A stretch of DNA of 64,000 bases from contig NZ_CP092488.2 of the NCBI RefSeq assembly GCF_022430545.2, positions 4,216,001 to 4,280,000 on the forward strand, read 5' to 3'. The position numbers were made by a program, and so were the translations under genes. This DNA comes from Mycobacterium paraterrae (GTDB lineage: Bacteria; Actinomycetota; Actinomycetes; Mycobacteriales; Mycobacteriaceae). Positions within the stretch are counted from its first letter, which is position 1, and each line of letters begins with the position of its first letter. Of the stretch, positions 43,177-51,102 are shown piece after piece. The notes under the pieces are model-generated. The model had not been told where the DNA came from. It searched no databases and worked only from the letters and a program-made list of their open reading frames with translations.

Positions 43177-43242
43177 TCGCAGGCCGAGAGTCGCGAGCGT
43201 CACCCTCACGCCGCACGAAAGGCGAAGTCGGCCAACCACCCC

Positions 43243-43248
43243 GATACT
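43243..43248 (+). promoter_or_regulatory. -10 element (GATACT) of a leaderless ppc promoter
   Basis: GATACT, then 7 nt, then the ATG at 43256, with no ribosome site. Confidence 0.45.
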
Positions 43249-43255
43249 GGTAGGC

Positions 43256-46048
43256 ATGGCTGAAGCACCCGACTCGCTCGAGCCCTTCGGCGCGGTGCAA
43301 CGCACCCGCCTAGGTCGCGAATTGACCGAGCCGATGCGCGAAGACATTCGTCTACTCGGGACGATCCTCGGCGACACCGTCCGCGAACAGAACGGCGACG
43401 AGATATTCGATCTGGTCGAGCGGGCGCGACTGGCGTCGTTCCAGGTGCGTCGCTCGGAGATCGAACGGGCCGAGGTTGCCCGGATGTTCGACGGGATCGA
43501 CATTCGCCGGGCCATTCCCGTCATCCGGGCGTTCAGCCACTTCGCGTTGTTGGCCAACGTCGCCGAGGACATCCACCGGGAGCGACGCCGCGCCATCCAC
43601 GTCGCCGACGGTGAACCGCCGCAGGACAGCAGCCTGGCCGCGACGTACCTGAAGCTCGACGCGGCACACCTGGACACCGAGACAGTCGCCGACGCCCTGA
43701 CCGGCGCGCTGGTTTCACCGGTCATCACCGCCCATCCGACCGAGACCCGTCGACGCACGGTGTTCGACACCCAGCACCGGATCACCCAGCTGATGCGGTT
43801 GCACGCTCACGGCAAGACCGAGACCGACGACGGCAACGACGTCGAGACCGAGCTGCGACGGCAAGTGCTGACGCTGTGGCAGACCGCGTTGGTGCGGCTT
43901 TCGCGGCTACAGATTTCCGACGAGATCGCGGTCGGGTTGCGGTATTACTCGGCTGCGTTTTTCGACGTCGTGCCGAAGGTCAACGCCGGCGTGCGCGAGG
44001 CGCTGCGCAGCCGCTGGCCCGACGCCGACCTGCTTTCCGAACCTATCCTGCGGCCGGGTTCCTGGATCGGCGGCGACCGTGACGGCAATCCCAACGTCAC
44101 CGCGGATGTCGTGCGGCTGGCCACCGGTAGCGCCGCCTATACGGCGCTGAATTACTACTTTGCCGAGCTGAGCGCGTTGGAGCAGGAGCTGTCGATGTCG
44201 GCGCGCCTCGTCGCCGTCACCGACGAACTGACCGCGCTTGCCGAAGCGTGTGACGAGCCGGCCCGCGGCGACGAACCCTACCGCCGCGCGCTACGTGTCA
44301 TCCACGGTCGGCTCACCGCCACCGCGGCGCACATCCTCGACTGGGAGCCGGACAATCTGCTCGATCTCGGCTTACCGCCGTATGCCACACCAGAGGAGAT
44401 GCAGGCCGACCTCGACGTGGTCGATGCCTCGCTGCGCGCCAACGGAAGTAGGCTGCTCGCCGACGACCGGCTGGCACGGTTACGAGAAGCTCTGCACGTC
44501 TTCGGTTTTCATTTGTCCGGGCTCGACATGCGGCAGAACTCCGACGTTCACGAGGAAGTCGTCGCCGAGCTGTTGGCGTGGGCCGGTGTGCATCCGGATT
44601 ACGCCTCGTTGAGCGAAGACGAGCGGGTGAACATTCTTGCTGCGGAGCTGGGCACTCGACGTCCGCTGATCGGCGACCGCGAACAGCTGTCGGAACTGGC
44701 TCGCAAGGAGCTCGCCATCGTATCCGCCGCCGCGCGGGCGGTGGAAATCTACGGCTCGGAAGCGGTGCCCAACTACATCATCTCGATGTGCCGCTCCGTC
44801 TCCGATTTCCTCGAGGCCGGGCTGCTGCTGAAGGAATGCGGGCTGCTCGACGCTGCGGCCGAAACGCCGTACGCGCCCGTCGGCATCGTCCCGCTGTTCG
44901 AGACGATCGACGACCTGCGCCGAGGCGCATCGATTCTCGAAGCGGCGCTTGACCTTCCGGTCTACCAGAGCATCGTCCGGGCGCGAAACGACAGCCAAGA
45001 AGTAATGCTCGGCTATTCCGACTCCAACAAAGACGGCGGCTACCTGACCGCCAACTGGGCGCTGTACCGAGCCGAACTCGACCTGGTCGAGTCAGCCCGC
45101 AAGACCGGTATTCGGTTGCGACTCTTCCACGGTCGTGGCGGCACGGTCGGTCGTGGTGGTGGACCGAGCTATCAGGCCATCTTGGCTCAACCGCCGGGCG
45201 CGGTAAACGGCTCGCTGCGGCTGACCGAGCAGGGCGAGGTGATCGCGGCGAAGTACGCCGAACCGCAGATGGCGCAGCGCAATTTGGAGACACTGCTGGC
45301 GGCGACCCTGGAATCGACCCTGCTCGACGTCGAAGGGCTCGGTGACGCTGCCGGGCCGGCCTACGAGATCCTCGACGAGCTGGCCGACCGCGCACAGCGC
45401 GCCTATTCCGAATTGGTGCACGAGACAGACGGATTCGTGGAGTACTTCCTGCAATCCACGCCGGTCAGCGAAATCGGTGCGCTCAACGTCGGCAGCCGGC
45501 CGACGTCCCGTAAGCAAACGTCGTCGATCTCCGACCTGCGCGCGATTCCGTGGGTGATGGCCTGGAGCCAATCCCGGGTCATGCTGCCCGGCTGGTATGG
45601 GACCGGCACGGCGATCGAAGAGTGGATCGCCGGCGGCGAGGGCCGCCTGGAAACGCTGCGCGAACTCTACGAGCGGTGGCCGTTCTTCCAGACCGTGCTG
45701 TCGAACATGGCACAGGTGCTCGCCAAATCCGACCTCGGTCTGGCGGCGCGTTACGCCGAGCTCGTCGAGGACGAGTCGTTGCGGCGCAAGGTGTTCGACA
45801 AGATCGCCGCTGAGCACCAGCGAAGTATCAAGGCTCATCAGCTGATCACCGGACAAGACAACTTGCTGGCCGACAACCCGTCTCTGGCTCGTTCGGTGTT
45901 CAATCGCTTCCCGTACCTGGAGCCGCTGAATCATCTGCAGGTCGAGTTGTTGCGCCGCTACCGCTCCGGCGACGACGACGAATTGGTTCAGCGCGGAATC
46001 CTGCTGACCATGAACGGGCTGGCCAGCGCGCTGCGCAACAGCGGATAG
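43256..46048 (+). CDS. ppc: phosphoenolpyruvate carboxylase
   Basis: Carboxylates phosphoenolpyruvate to oxaloacetate, feeding the TCA cycle. The 930-aa protein has all core motifs: VITAHPTETRRRTVFD, GSWIGGDRDGNPNVTADV, MLGYSDSNKDGGYLTA, LFHGRGGTVGRGGGPSYQAI, RAIPWVMAWSQSR and the C-terminal LTMNGLASALRNSG. M. leprae, as I recall, carries ppc at this position, while M. tuberculosis lacks it. It is monocistronic and convergent to a small minus-strand gene. Confidence 0.96.
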   Translation: MAEAPDSLEPFGAVQRTRLGRELTEPMREDIRLLGTILGDTVREQNGDEIFDLVERARLASFQVRRSEIERAEVARMFDGIDIRRAIPVIRAFSHFALLANVAEDIHRERRRAIHVADGEPPQDSSLAATYLKLDAAHLDTETVADALTGALVSPVITAHPTETRRRTVFDTQHRITQLMRLHAHGKTETDDGNDVETELRRQVLTLWQTALVRLSRLQISDEIAVGLRYYSAAFFDVVPKVNAGVREALRSRWPDADLLSEPILRPGSWIGGDRDGNPNVTADVVRLATGSAAYTALNYYFAELSALEQELSMSARLVAVTDELTALAEACDEPARGDEPYRRALRVIHGRLTATAAHILDWEPDNLLDLGLPPYATPEEMQADLDVVDASLRANGSRLLADDRLARLREALHVFGFHLSGLDMRQNSDVHEEVVAELLAWAGVHPDYASLSEDERVNILAAELGTRRPLIGDREQLSELARKELAIVSAAARAVEIYGSEAVPNYIISMCRSVSDFLEAGLLLKECGLLDAAAETPYAPVGIVPLFETIDDLRRGASILEAALDLPVYQSIVRARNDSQEVMLGYSDSNKDGGYLTANWALYRAELDLVESARKTGIRLRLFHGRGGTVGRGGGPSYQAILAQPPGAVNGSLRLTEQGEVIAAKYAEPQMAQRNLETLLAATLESTLLDVEGLGDAAGPAYEILDELADRAQRAYSELVHETDGFVEYFLQSTPVSEIGALNVGSRPTSRKQTSSISDLRAIPWVMAWSQSRVMLPGWYGTGTAIEEWIAGGEGRLETLRELYERWPFFQTVLSNMAQVLAKSDLGLAARYAELVEDESLRRKVFDKIAAEHQRSIKAHQLITGQDNLLADNPSLARSVFNRFPYLEPLNHLQVELLRRYRSGDDDELVQRGILLTMNGLASALRNSG

Positions 46049-46097
46049 ATCAACAGTGAATTACATTCGGCGCATTGCACTGCGACTCGGGCATGGT

Positions 46098-46487
46098 CTA
46101 GCGGCTACCGCGGCTCCGTAAGGCATTGAAGGCGTTGCGCACCGCGTGCTCGGTGACCGACAGCGGCGACATCACGGTCTCGCCGACGCCGACCATGTAG
46201 TCGATGCGCTCGACGATCGCCTCGACCGGCGCCACCAGAGTCACCAGCCGCTTCATCAGATCGTCAATCCGGCCGAGGGTGGCCTCGAAGTGGTCGAGCC
46301 CTTCGTCCAACCGGTCTACGGCGTTGTTCAGGTTGGTCAGTGAGGTGTTCAAATCGCCGAGGGTGTTGCCCAAGCCGCCCAAGACGTCCTCCAGCTGGTT
46401 GACGGTGACGTCGGCGTTCATCGCCGCCTGGGTGAGGGTCTTGATCCGCTGCCGCGCCGGGCGATCACCGGCGCTTCTATCTGCCAT
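46098..46487 (-). CDS. coiled-coil protein of unknown function (129 aa)
   Basis: The protein is mostly one long heptad-pattern helix (VTVNQLEDVLGGLGNTLGDL, LTNLNNAVDRLDEGLDHFEA, LGRIDDLMKRLVTLVAPVEA). A Gly-containing segment (YMVGVGETVMSPLSV) and a basic end follow. No signal peptide. It lies downstream of the pentose-phosphate operon, where M. tuberculosis has an uncharacterised gene of similar size (Rv1444c region, from memory). The ATG at 46487 is supported by a leaderless promoter. Confidence 0.75.
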   Translation of the reverse strand: MADRSAGDRPARQRIKTLTQAAMNADVTVNQLEDVLGGLGNTLGDLNTSLTNLNNAVDRLDEGLDHFEATLGRIDDLMKRLVTLVAPVEAIVERIDYMVGVGETVMSPLSVTEHAVRNAFNALRSRGSR

Positions 46488-46493
46488 GCCGTC

Positions 46494-46499
46494 ATTATG
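46494..46499 (-). promoter_or_regulatory. -10 element (CATAAT) of the coiled-coil gene
   Basis: On the minus strand CATAAT is followed after 6 nt by the ATG at 46487, the leaderless arrangement seen elsewhere in this window. Confidence 0.45.
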
Positions 46500-46543
46500 G
46501 CGGGCGAGGGAACCCGCGGTACCGCATATCCGTCTGATCGGAT

Positions 46544-46675
46544 ATGCACTCCCGAGATTGTGAACAGCACCGCGCCGCGGTGATCGGCCGCGCGATACCA
46601 GCCAACACCGCCGAGCGCCGCCAGGAGTACGAGCGCGGCTACGCGGACGGCATGGCCGAGCGGCGCGCCGGCTAA
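46544..46675 (+). CDS. small protein of unknown function (43 aa)
   Basis: A short plus-strand frame from ATG 46544 to TAA 46675, divergent from the coiled-coil gene. Its codons are almost all G/C-ending from codon 9 on. The protein is helical and charged (NTAERRQEYERGYADGMAER). It overlaps the last 4 nt of the convergent pgl gene. No ribosome site is obvious, so the start is uncertain. Confidence 0.4.
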   Translation: MHSRDCEQHRAAVIGRAIPANTAERRQEYERGYADGMAERRAG

Positions 46676-47412
46676 GACAGCTGGCTGGCGGCGTCCTTGT
46701 CCAGGAACCAGATGGTGTGCTCGCGACCGATCGCACCGGCCGCCGGGATCGACACCGGGTCGGCGCCACCCACTGCGGCGGCGACCGCTTCGGCCTTTCC
46801 GGCTCCCGACACCAGCAGCCAGACCTCGCGTGATCGCTGAATGGCGGGCAGCGTCAATGTGATTCGCAGCGGCGGCGGTTTCGGCGAATCCTCGACGTCC
46901 ACCACGAGACGGGTCTTCTCACGGACGGCGGGGGTGTCCGGAAACAACGAGTTGATGTGTCCCTCAGGGCCCACACCCAGCAGGTGAACATCGAAATCCG
47001 GAGCCGGTTCTCCGGGGTCGGCGTTCGCGGCCAGGATCTGCTCATAGGCCAGCGCAGCGGCGGCCAGGTCGGTGCCGAACTCGCCGTCGGCGGCCGGCAT
47101 CGTGTGCACATTGCGGGCCGGAATGTCGACGTGATCGAGCAGCGCCTCGCGGGCCTGCTTGTCGTTGCGTTCGTCGTCGTCCTCGGTGACGTAGCGTTCG
47201 TCGCCCCAGAACAAGTGGACGTTGGCCCAGTCGATCCGATCGCTCTGCGTGGCAAGGAAGCGCATCAGGCCATTGCCGTTCCCGCCGCCGGTCAGCACGA
47301 TTTGCGCCTTGCCGCGTGCATCGATCGCTGCCGCGATCGCGCTGATCAATCGTTCGCCCGCTGCGGCAACCAAGGCGTCGCTATCGTCGAACGTCTGAAC
47401 TTCTGGAGTCAT
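46672..47412 (-). CDS. pgl: 6-phosphogluconolactonase
   Basis: Hydrolyses 6-phosphogluconolactone, the second step of the oxidative pentose-phosphate pathway. The 246-aa protein has the sugar-phosphate isomerase-like fold: QIVLTGGGNGNGLMRFLA, VHLFWGDERYVTEDDDERN, DVHLLGVGPEGHINSLFPD and RITLTLPAIQRSREVWLLV. M. tuberculosis nomenclature is devB. The ATG at 47412 overlaps the stop of a MIRU-like mini-ORF that links it to opcA. Confidence 0.95.
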   Translation of the reverse strand: MTPEVQTFDDSDALVAAAGERLISAIAAAIDARGKAQIVLTGGGNGNGLMRFLATQSDRIDWANVHLFWGDERYVTEDDDERNDKQAREALLDHVDIPARNVHTMPAADGEFGTDLAAAALAYEQILAANADPGEPAPDFDVHLLGVGPEGHINSLFPDTPAVREKTRLVVDVEDSPKPPPLRITLTLPAIQRSREVWLLVSGAGKAEAVAAAVGGADPVSIPAAGAIGREHTIWFLDKDAASQLS

Positions 47413-47477
47413 CTGCGCCGCTCCTCCTCAGTAGCACCGCTCGTGCGGTGCGGCTCTGGCCCGCCGGCGCGACTCAT
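47409..47477 (-). repeat. MIRU-like coupled mini-ORF between opcA and pgl
   Basis: A 22-codon mini-ORF. Its ATG (47477-47475) overlaps the opcA stop and its TGA (47411-47409) overlaps the pgl ATG. It begins MSRAG and ends TEEERRR. The 3' block GAGGAGGAGCGGCGC is shared with the other MIRU-like elements here. Confidence 0.75.
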
Positions 47478-48385
47478 GCGTACTCCACCCGGTCGATACC
47501 CTCGAGCGCCGCGTAGTAAATCGTGTCGGCATCCAGTCGCCGAAGATCCTCTGCGAGGCACTCGGGAACATCGCGACGCTGCAGCGGTACAAGCGCGTCC
47601 GGCTTGCCGGTGCGACTCAACGTCGCGGTGACCCCCTGCTGTGGCCGGCTGAGCACCACCGTCTCACTGGAACGCTCCAGTTCGACCTTCAGCTCGCCGA
47701 CCACGCGGCGCACCGGCCCGTCGATGCGGCTGGCCAGCCAGCCGGCCAGTATGTCGAGAGCCGGTTCGTCTTTCAACCCGGAGACCAACGCCGAGGTGAT
47801 CGGCTCGTAGGGCGGCTGGTCGAGCGCCGAGGCCAGCAGAGCCCGCCAGTAGGTGATCCGGCTCCACGCCAGGTCGGTGTCGCCCGGGGTGTAGCCCGGT
47901 AACCGGCTCTTGATCGCCGCCAGCGGGTTGGCTCCGTTGGTCGCGTCCGTTATTCGCCGAACCGCCAACTGGCCCAATGGATCCTGGGCTGGCACCTCGG
48001 GAGCCTCGCACGGCCACCAGGCCACAACGGGGATGTCGGGCAACAGGAACGGGATGACGACGCTGCCGTGGTGCCCAGCGAGCGGCCCGGACAGTCGCAG
48101 CACCACCACCTCGCCGGCCCCGCTGTCACCGCCGACCCGCAGCTGCGCATCCAGTCGTGCCTCGGTGGCATCGGTGTCGCCGTTGGTCACGGCGATCACC
48201 CTGCTCGGGTGCTCGTGACTGGCCGCGTTGGCGGCTTCGATCGACTCTTCGAGCAGCTTCTCGTTGTCTGTCGCGATGACAAGCGTCAGCACCCTTCCGA
48301 GGTTGACGGCTCCGGACTCTTCGCGCAGAGCGTCCAGCTTCTTGCTGACCTGATTGGTGCTGGTTTGAGGAAGGTCAAGGATCAC
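47474..48385 (-). CDS. opcA: glucose-6-phosphate dehydrogenase assembly protein OpcA
   Basis: A 303-aa factor needed for the oligomerisation or redox activation of Zwf in cyanobacteria and actinobacteria. Family segments are VLTLVIATDNEKLLEESIEA, HPSRVIAVTNGD, FLLPDIPVVAWWPCEAPE and DLAWSRITYWRALLASALDQ. It starts at GTG 48385, coupled through a MIRU to zwf upstream and through a second to pgl downstream. The gene order zwf-opcA-pgl fits its role. Confidence 0.95.
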   Translation of the reverse strand: MILDLPQTSTNQVSKKLDALREESGAVNLGRVLTLVIATDNEKLLEESIEAANAASHEHPSRVIAVTNGDTDATEARLDAQLRVGGDSGAGEVVVLRLSGPLAGHHGSVVIPFLLPDIPVVAWWPCEAPEVPAQDPLGQLAVRRITDATNGANPLAAIKSRLPGYTPGDTDLAWSRITYWRALLASALDQPPYEPITSALVSGLKDEPALDILAGWLASRIDGPVRRVVGELKVELERSSETVVLSRPQQGVTATLSRTGKPDALVPLQRRDVPECLAEDLRRLDADTIYYAALEGIDRVEYA

Positions 48386-48438
48386 GGGCGCCGCTCCTCC
48401 TCAGAACTGCGTACTGCATCGTCGACGGCGCGGATCAC
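48382..48438 (-). repeat. MIRU-like coupled mini-ORF between zwf and opcA
   Basis: An 18-codon mini-ORF encoding VIRAVDDAVRSSEEERRP. Its GTG overlaps the zwf stop (GTGA) and its TGA overlaps the opcA GTG (GTGA). It has the same length as the rapZ-cuvA element and aligns with it without gaps. Confidence 0.8.
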
Positions 48439-49973
48439 GGGCGCCGCCATTCACGTCCGGACCGGCGCAGCATCTCGAACGCCGACGCCGGACCCCACGT
48501 ACCCGCCTCGTACGGATCGGGCTTGCCGTGTTCAGCCCAATGCTCTAGGGCGGGATCGAGGACCTTCCACGCCAATTCGACTTCCTCGTTGACCGGGAAC
48601 AGCGACGGCTCGCCCAGTAGCACGTCGAGGATCAACCGCTCGTAGGCCTCCGGAGATTCCTCGGTGAACGCGGCCCCATAGGAGAAGTCCATGTTGACGT
48701 CGCGGACCTCCATGGCGCTGCCTGGAACCTTGGAGCCGAAGCGCAGCGTGACGCCTTCGTCGGGTTGGACTCGGATCACGATTGCGTTGGCGCTGAGCTC
48801 GTCGGTCATCGTCGCGTCGAACGGCAGGTGCGGCGCCCTCTTGAAGACGAGAGCAATCTCGGTCACTCTGCGCCCGAGGCGTTTTCCCGTCCGCAGATAA
48901 AACGGCACGCCCGCCCAGCGGCGGGTGTTGATCTCGAGAGTGATCGCGGCGAAGGTCTCGGTGGTGGACTCTTTCGAAAATCCCTCCTCGTCGAGGAGTC
49001 CGGCGACGTGCTCGCCGCCCTGCCATCCCGCGGTGTACTGGCCACGAGACGTGTTCTGGTCCAACGGTTCCGCCAGCTGTACCGCCGAGAGCACTTTGAT
49101 CTTTTCGCTTTGCAACTCCGACGGATGGAAACTGACCGGCTCTTCCATCGCCGTGAGTGCCAGCAACTGCATCAGGTGGTTCTGAATGACATCGCGGGCC
49201 GCGCCGATGCCGTCGTAATAACCGCCGCGTCCGCCAAGGCCGATGTCCTCCGCCATGGTGATCTGAACGTGGTCGACGTAGTGCGCGTTCCAGATCGGGT
49301 CGAACAACTGGTTGGCGAATCGCATGGCCAGGATGTTCTGCACGGTCTCCTTACCGAGGTAGTGATCGATACGGAACACCGACTCTTCGGGAAAGACGCT
49401 ATTGACCACCTTGTTGAGTTCGCGGGCGCTGTCGAGGTCGTGACCGAACGGCTTCTCGATCACCACCCGTCGCCAGCTGCCGTCCTGCGCGGTTGCCAGA
49501 TCGGCCTTCTGAAGTTGTTCCAGCACCGCGGGAAAGCTCTTCGGTGGGATGGCTAGGTAGAAACCGTGATTGCCGCCGGTGCCGCGCTCGGCATCCAGCT
49601 TCTCCAACGTCTCGGCCAGTTGGGCGAAGGCCGCGTCGTCGTCGAACGCGCCCTGAACGAAGCGCAACCCCTCGGCCAAGCGATCCCAGATCACCTGCCG
49701 GAACGGTGTCCGGGAGTGGTCTTTGACGAGCTGGCAAACCTCGTTGGCGAACGCCTCGTCGTCCCAATCGCGTCGGCCGAATCCGACGAGGGAAAACGCC
49801 GGCGGCAGTAGACCCCGGTTGGCCAGGTCGTAGATGGCGGGCACGACCTTCTTGCGAGCCAGGTCGCCGGTCACGCCGAAGATCACGACCGCGCACGGAG
49901 GCGCAATCTGGGGCAAACGTTTATCGCGTTTGTCCCGCAAGGGGTTGTGCCACTGCCCGTCGGCGCGGCTCAT
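48435..49973 (-). CDS. zwf: glucose-6-phosphate 1-dehydrogenase
   Basis: Oxidises glucose 6-phosphate and makes NADPH or reduced F420-independent reductant, opening the oxidative pentose-phosphate pathway. The 512-aa protein has the dinucleotide motif VIFGVTGDLARKK, the active-site RIDHYLGKETVQNILAMRF, VIEKPFGHDLDSARELN and the C-terminal PDEGVTLRFGSKVPG. M. tuberculosis calls the orthologue at this position zwf2. The ATG at 49973 overlaps the tal stop. Confidence 0.96.
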   Translation of the reverse strand: MSRADGQWHNPLRDKRDKRLPQIAPPCAVVIFGVTGDLARKKVVPAIYDLANRGLLPPAFSLVGFGRRDWDDEAFANEVCQLVKDHSRTPFRQVIWDRLAEGLRFVQGAFDDDAAFAQLAETLEKLDAERGTGGNHGFYLAIPPKSFPAVLEQLQKADLATAQDGSWRRVVIEKPFGHDLDSARELNKVVNSVFPEESVFRIDHYLGKETVQNILAMRFANQLFDPIWNAHYVDHVQITMAEDIGLGGRGGYYDGIGAARDVIQNHLMQLLALTAMEEPVSFHPSELQSEKIKVLSAVQLAEPLDQNTSRGQYTAGWQGGEHVAGLLDEEGFSKESTTETFAAITLEINTRRWAGVPFYLRTGKRLGRRVTEIALVFKRAPHLPFDATMTDELSANAIVIRVQPDEGVTLRFGSKVPGSAMEVRDVNMDFSYGAAFTEESPEAYERLILDVLLGEPSLFPVNEEVELAWKVLDPALEHWAEHGKPDPYEAGTWGPASAFEMLRRSGREWRRP

Positions 49974-51088
49974 TTGTCGGAGGAGTCAAGCTGCTTTTGC
50001 GTCTCCTCCAGCAGCTCACTCCACGACTCCTCGAACTTCTGCACCCCTTCGTTCTCCAGAACGAGGAAGACGTCGGTCACGTCGATGCCGACCGCGTCGA
50101 GTTTGTCGAAGACCTCCTGAGCGGACGCGGCCGTCCCGGTCACAGTGTCACCCGACACCACTCCATGGTCGGCCACGGCGTCAATTGTCTTCTCCGGCAT
50201 GGTGTTCACCGTGTTGGGGGCGACCAGCTCGGTGACATAGAGAGTGTCCGAGTAGTCGGGATTCTTCACGCCGGTCGAGGCCCACAGCGGGCGCTGCACC
50301 CGAGCCCCGTCGGCTTCGAGTGCGGCGAATCGTTCCCCGCCGACGAAGTATTCCTGGTACGCGGCATAGGCTAGCCGGGCGTTGGCCACAGCGGCCTTGC
50401 CGCGCAGCTCGAGGGCTTCCGGAGTGTTGATCTTCTCCAGACGCTTGTCGATCTCGGTGTCGACGCGTGAGACGAAAAACGATGCCACCGAATGGATCTT
50501 GGACAGGTCGTGACCGGCCGCCTTGGCCTGTTCAAGACCGGCCAGGTAGGCGTCCATCACCGCGCGGTGACGCTCGACCGAGAAGATCAGGGTGACGTTG
50601 ACCGAAATGCCCTCGGCGAGGGTGGAAGTGATCGCGGGAAGGCCGGCCTCAGTCGCGGGGATCTTGATGAACAGGTTTGGCCGGTCGACGATCTTCCACA
50701 GCTCGATTGCCTGCTTGGCCGTCTTCTCGGCGTCGTGTGCCAGCCGCGGGTCGACCTCGATCGAGACGCGTCCGTCGACGCCGTCGGAGTTCTCCCATTG
50801 CGGGGTGAGCACATCGCACGCGTTGCGGACGTCGTCGGTGGTGACCGTCCGGATCGTGGCGTCGACATCGGCGCCGCGCTCGGCCAACTCGGCGATCTGG
50901 CCGTCGTAGGCGTCGCTTTCGGCGAGCGCCTTCTGGAAGATCGACGGATTCGTGGTGACCCCGACGACGCTCTTGGTGTCGATCAGCTCTTGCAGGTTGC
51001 CGGACTGCAGGCGCTGGCGGGACAGGTCGTCCAGCCAGACCGAGACACCCGCGGCGCTCAACGCGGCGAGATTGGGATTCTGAGTCAT
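49970..51088 (-). CDS. tal: transaldolase
   Basis: Transfers dihydroxyacetone units in the non-oxidative pentose-phosphate pathway. The 372-aa protein is the long actinobacterial type. Motifs are VWLDDLSRQRLQSGNLQELI, GVTTNPSIFQKAL, the Schiff-base Lys in LFIKIPATEAGLPAI, and VASFFVSRVDTEIDKRLEKI. The ATG at 51088 follows GAAGGAAA, 14 nt after tkt. It overlaps zwf. Confidence 0.96.
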   Translation of the reverse strand: MTQNPNLAALSAAGVSVWLDDLSRQRLQSGNLQELIDTKSVVGVTTNPSIFQKALAESDAYDGQIAELAERGADVDATIRTVTTDDVRNACDVLTPQWENSDGVDGRVSIEVDPRLAHDAEKTAKQAIELWKIVDRPNLFIKIPATEAGLPAITSTLAEGISVNVTLIFSVERHRAVMDAYLAGLEQAKAAGHDLSKIHSVASFFVSRVDTEIDKRLEKINTPEALELRGKAAVANARLAYAAYQEYFVGGERFAALEADGARVQRPLWASTGVKNPDYSDTLYVTELVAPNTVNTMPEKTIDAVADHGVVSGDTVTGTAASAQEVFDKLDAVGIDVTDVFLVLENEGVQKFEESWSELLEETQKQLDSSDK

Positions 51089-51102
51089 CGAGTTTCCTTC
51101 GG

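Noticed and set aside
46085..46130. tRNA-like stretch (GGCATGGTCTAGCGG)
   Set aside because: No acceptor-stem pairing, anticodon arm or T-loop sequence; it lies in the 3' end of the coiled-coil gene.
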